Source: Lithospermum erythrorhizon (lineage: Eukaryota; Streptophyta; Magnoliopsida; Boraginales; Boraginaceae). Taken from it: a stretch of 64,000 bases of DNA. This document shows, piece by piece, positions 63,263 through 64,000 of this stretch (positions are counted from its first letter, which is position 1; every line of letters starts with the position of its first letter). The notes beneath the pieces were generated by a model. That model did not search any database and was not told the origin of the DNA. It worked only from the letters and a program-made list of their open reading frames with translations. The position numbers and the translations under genes were made by a program. The stretch is taken from contig JADFUC010001357.1 in the NCBI GenBank assembly GCA_019722365.1, forward strand, positions 806,001 to 870,000. The letters run 5' to 3'.

Positions 63263-64000
63263 AATTTAAAATTAAACAGATGAAATGTATTAATTAAAAA
63301 TACAGGAGGCGACCGAATAGTTCAAGGTGTGCCCAGACACTAAAAATAAGACACTGCCCACCATAAGACAAGTGCAGACGCCCACCAAGCCTATACTAAT
63401 TTAATTCGTATGATTTTTAAATAACAAATTTACTTCTAGAATTTTCTTAAAAAATTATAAATTTATCTCAAAAATGATCTCCACACATGTTCTACGTTAG
63501 AGTTTAACGAATTCATTAACCGAGGAATTAAACTGCACTAATATAGCCAATTAAAAGGACTAAATATGGATGAGTGCCATAATCTGAAATCAAAGTGTAA
63601 CTGGTTCCTAATATTTGGGATCAAATTAATAATTAACTAAATTACAAGTTATAATTTGATATAAATATTTTAGATTCTAAAGTTATTATATCCAATCCAA
63701 TTTTTTGTTTTTTTGTTTTTGTTTTGGAGTGAGGGCAGAATTTTGATTTGGTTTAGGGAGGAAGGCCAATGGATTTTTGTTATTTGGCAATGAAATTTAC
63801 TTTTACTACAGGGTAAACTAGAGATGTGGCAGTCATGCAGACCAAAGGAGCTGAAAGTTCGATTCCTAAGGTTCGGTTCAAATCTTAATTTTGGGTTTGA
63901 TGGAGTTGAAGTTTGGAAATTCGATTTTGTTCCAATTATTCAAATTTATAATTGATTTTTAAGTTTTTCTTATTTTATCATGAAAAAAATAGAATTATTG
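63263..64000. other. Intergenic to window end
   Basis: AT-rich DNA; a T/G-rich run (TTTTTTGTTTTTTTGTTTTT) near 63700. No gene is supported. Confidence 0.5.

Noticed and set aside
1..64000. CRISPR array, bacterial operon or organelle insertion
   Set aside because: No regular direct repeats with unique spacers, no ribosome-binding-site-led gene strings and no rRNA or tRNA genes were seen; the introns and LTR elements show nuclear plant DNA.

Overview
The window is nuclear DNA of a flowering plant, probably a eudicot. It is AT-rich, its genes are split by GT-AG introns, the actin gene has the usual plant intron positions plus a 5' leader intron, and most of the remaining DNA is decayed plant transposons. 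Nothing seen fixes the species.

Four host genes are well supported. (1) 188-776, minus: a two-exon gene for a small conserved plant protein of unknown function. (2) 13258-21111, plus: a seven-exon WAT1-related (EamA / nodulin MtN21-type) membrane transporter. Its large introns hold several miniature transposons, a SINE, a long inverted repeat and a striking cluster of the 9-mer TACGGAGTA. (3) 23695-25213, plus: an actin gene with leader intron. Every intron boundary and the stop codon are normal, but 20 residues of the DNase-I-binding loop region are replaced by 10 unrelated ones through a frame-compensated deletion. (4) 40407-41102, minus: an intronless RING-H2 ubiquitin ligase of the ATL family. 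The four genes are unrelated in function and do not form a cluster.

The rest is mostly transposon-derived. In order: a foldback-like element made of ~28-bp minisatellite arrays in opposite orientations (1637-3290); a Copia element, minus strand, with both LTRs and a perfect ATTGG target duplication but a missing reverse-transcriptase core (3330-8532); a non-autonomous Mutator-like element (9599-11084); a putative solo LTR (11280-11895); Stowaway-type MITEs; a truncated Gypsy element joined to a Copia fragment (27365 to about 30777); a Copia remnant whose LTR copies lie 6 kb apart (30925-37861); an LTR pair with no recognisable coding DNA between (43431-49609, LARD-like); a decayed Copia element, plus strand, with a perfect TACTG target duplication (50993-57009); a tRNA-derived SINE near 59.1-59.26 kb; and a second TIR element (about 62048-63262).

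No CRISPR array, rRNA, tRNA gene or bacterial-type system is visible. The most unusual observations are the altered actin loop, the inverted minisatellite element, the 9-mer cluster in the transporter introns, and the non-coding LTR pair. All homology statements come from reading motifs by eye; no database search was run.
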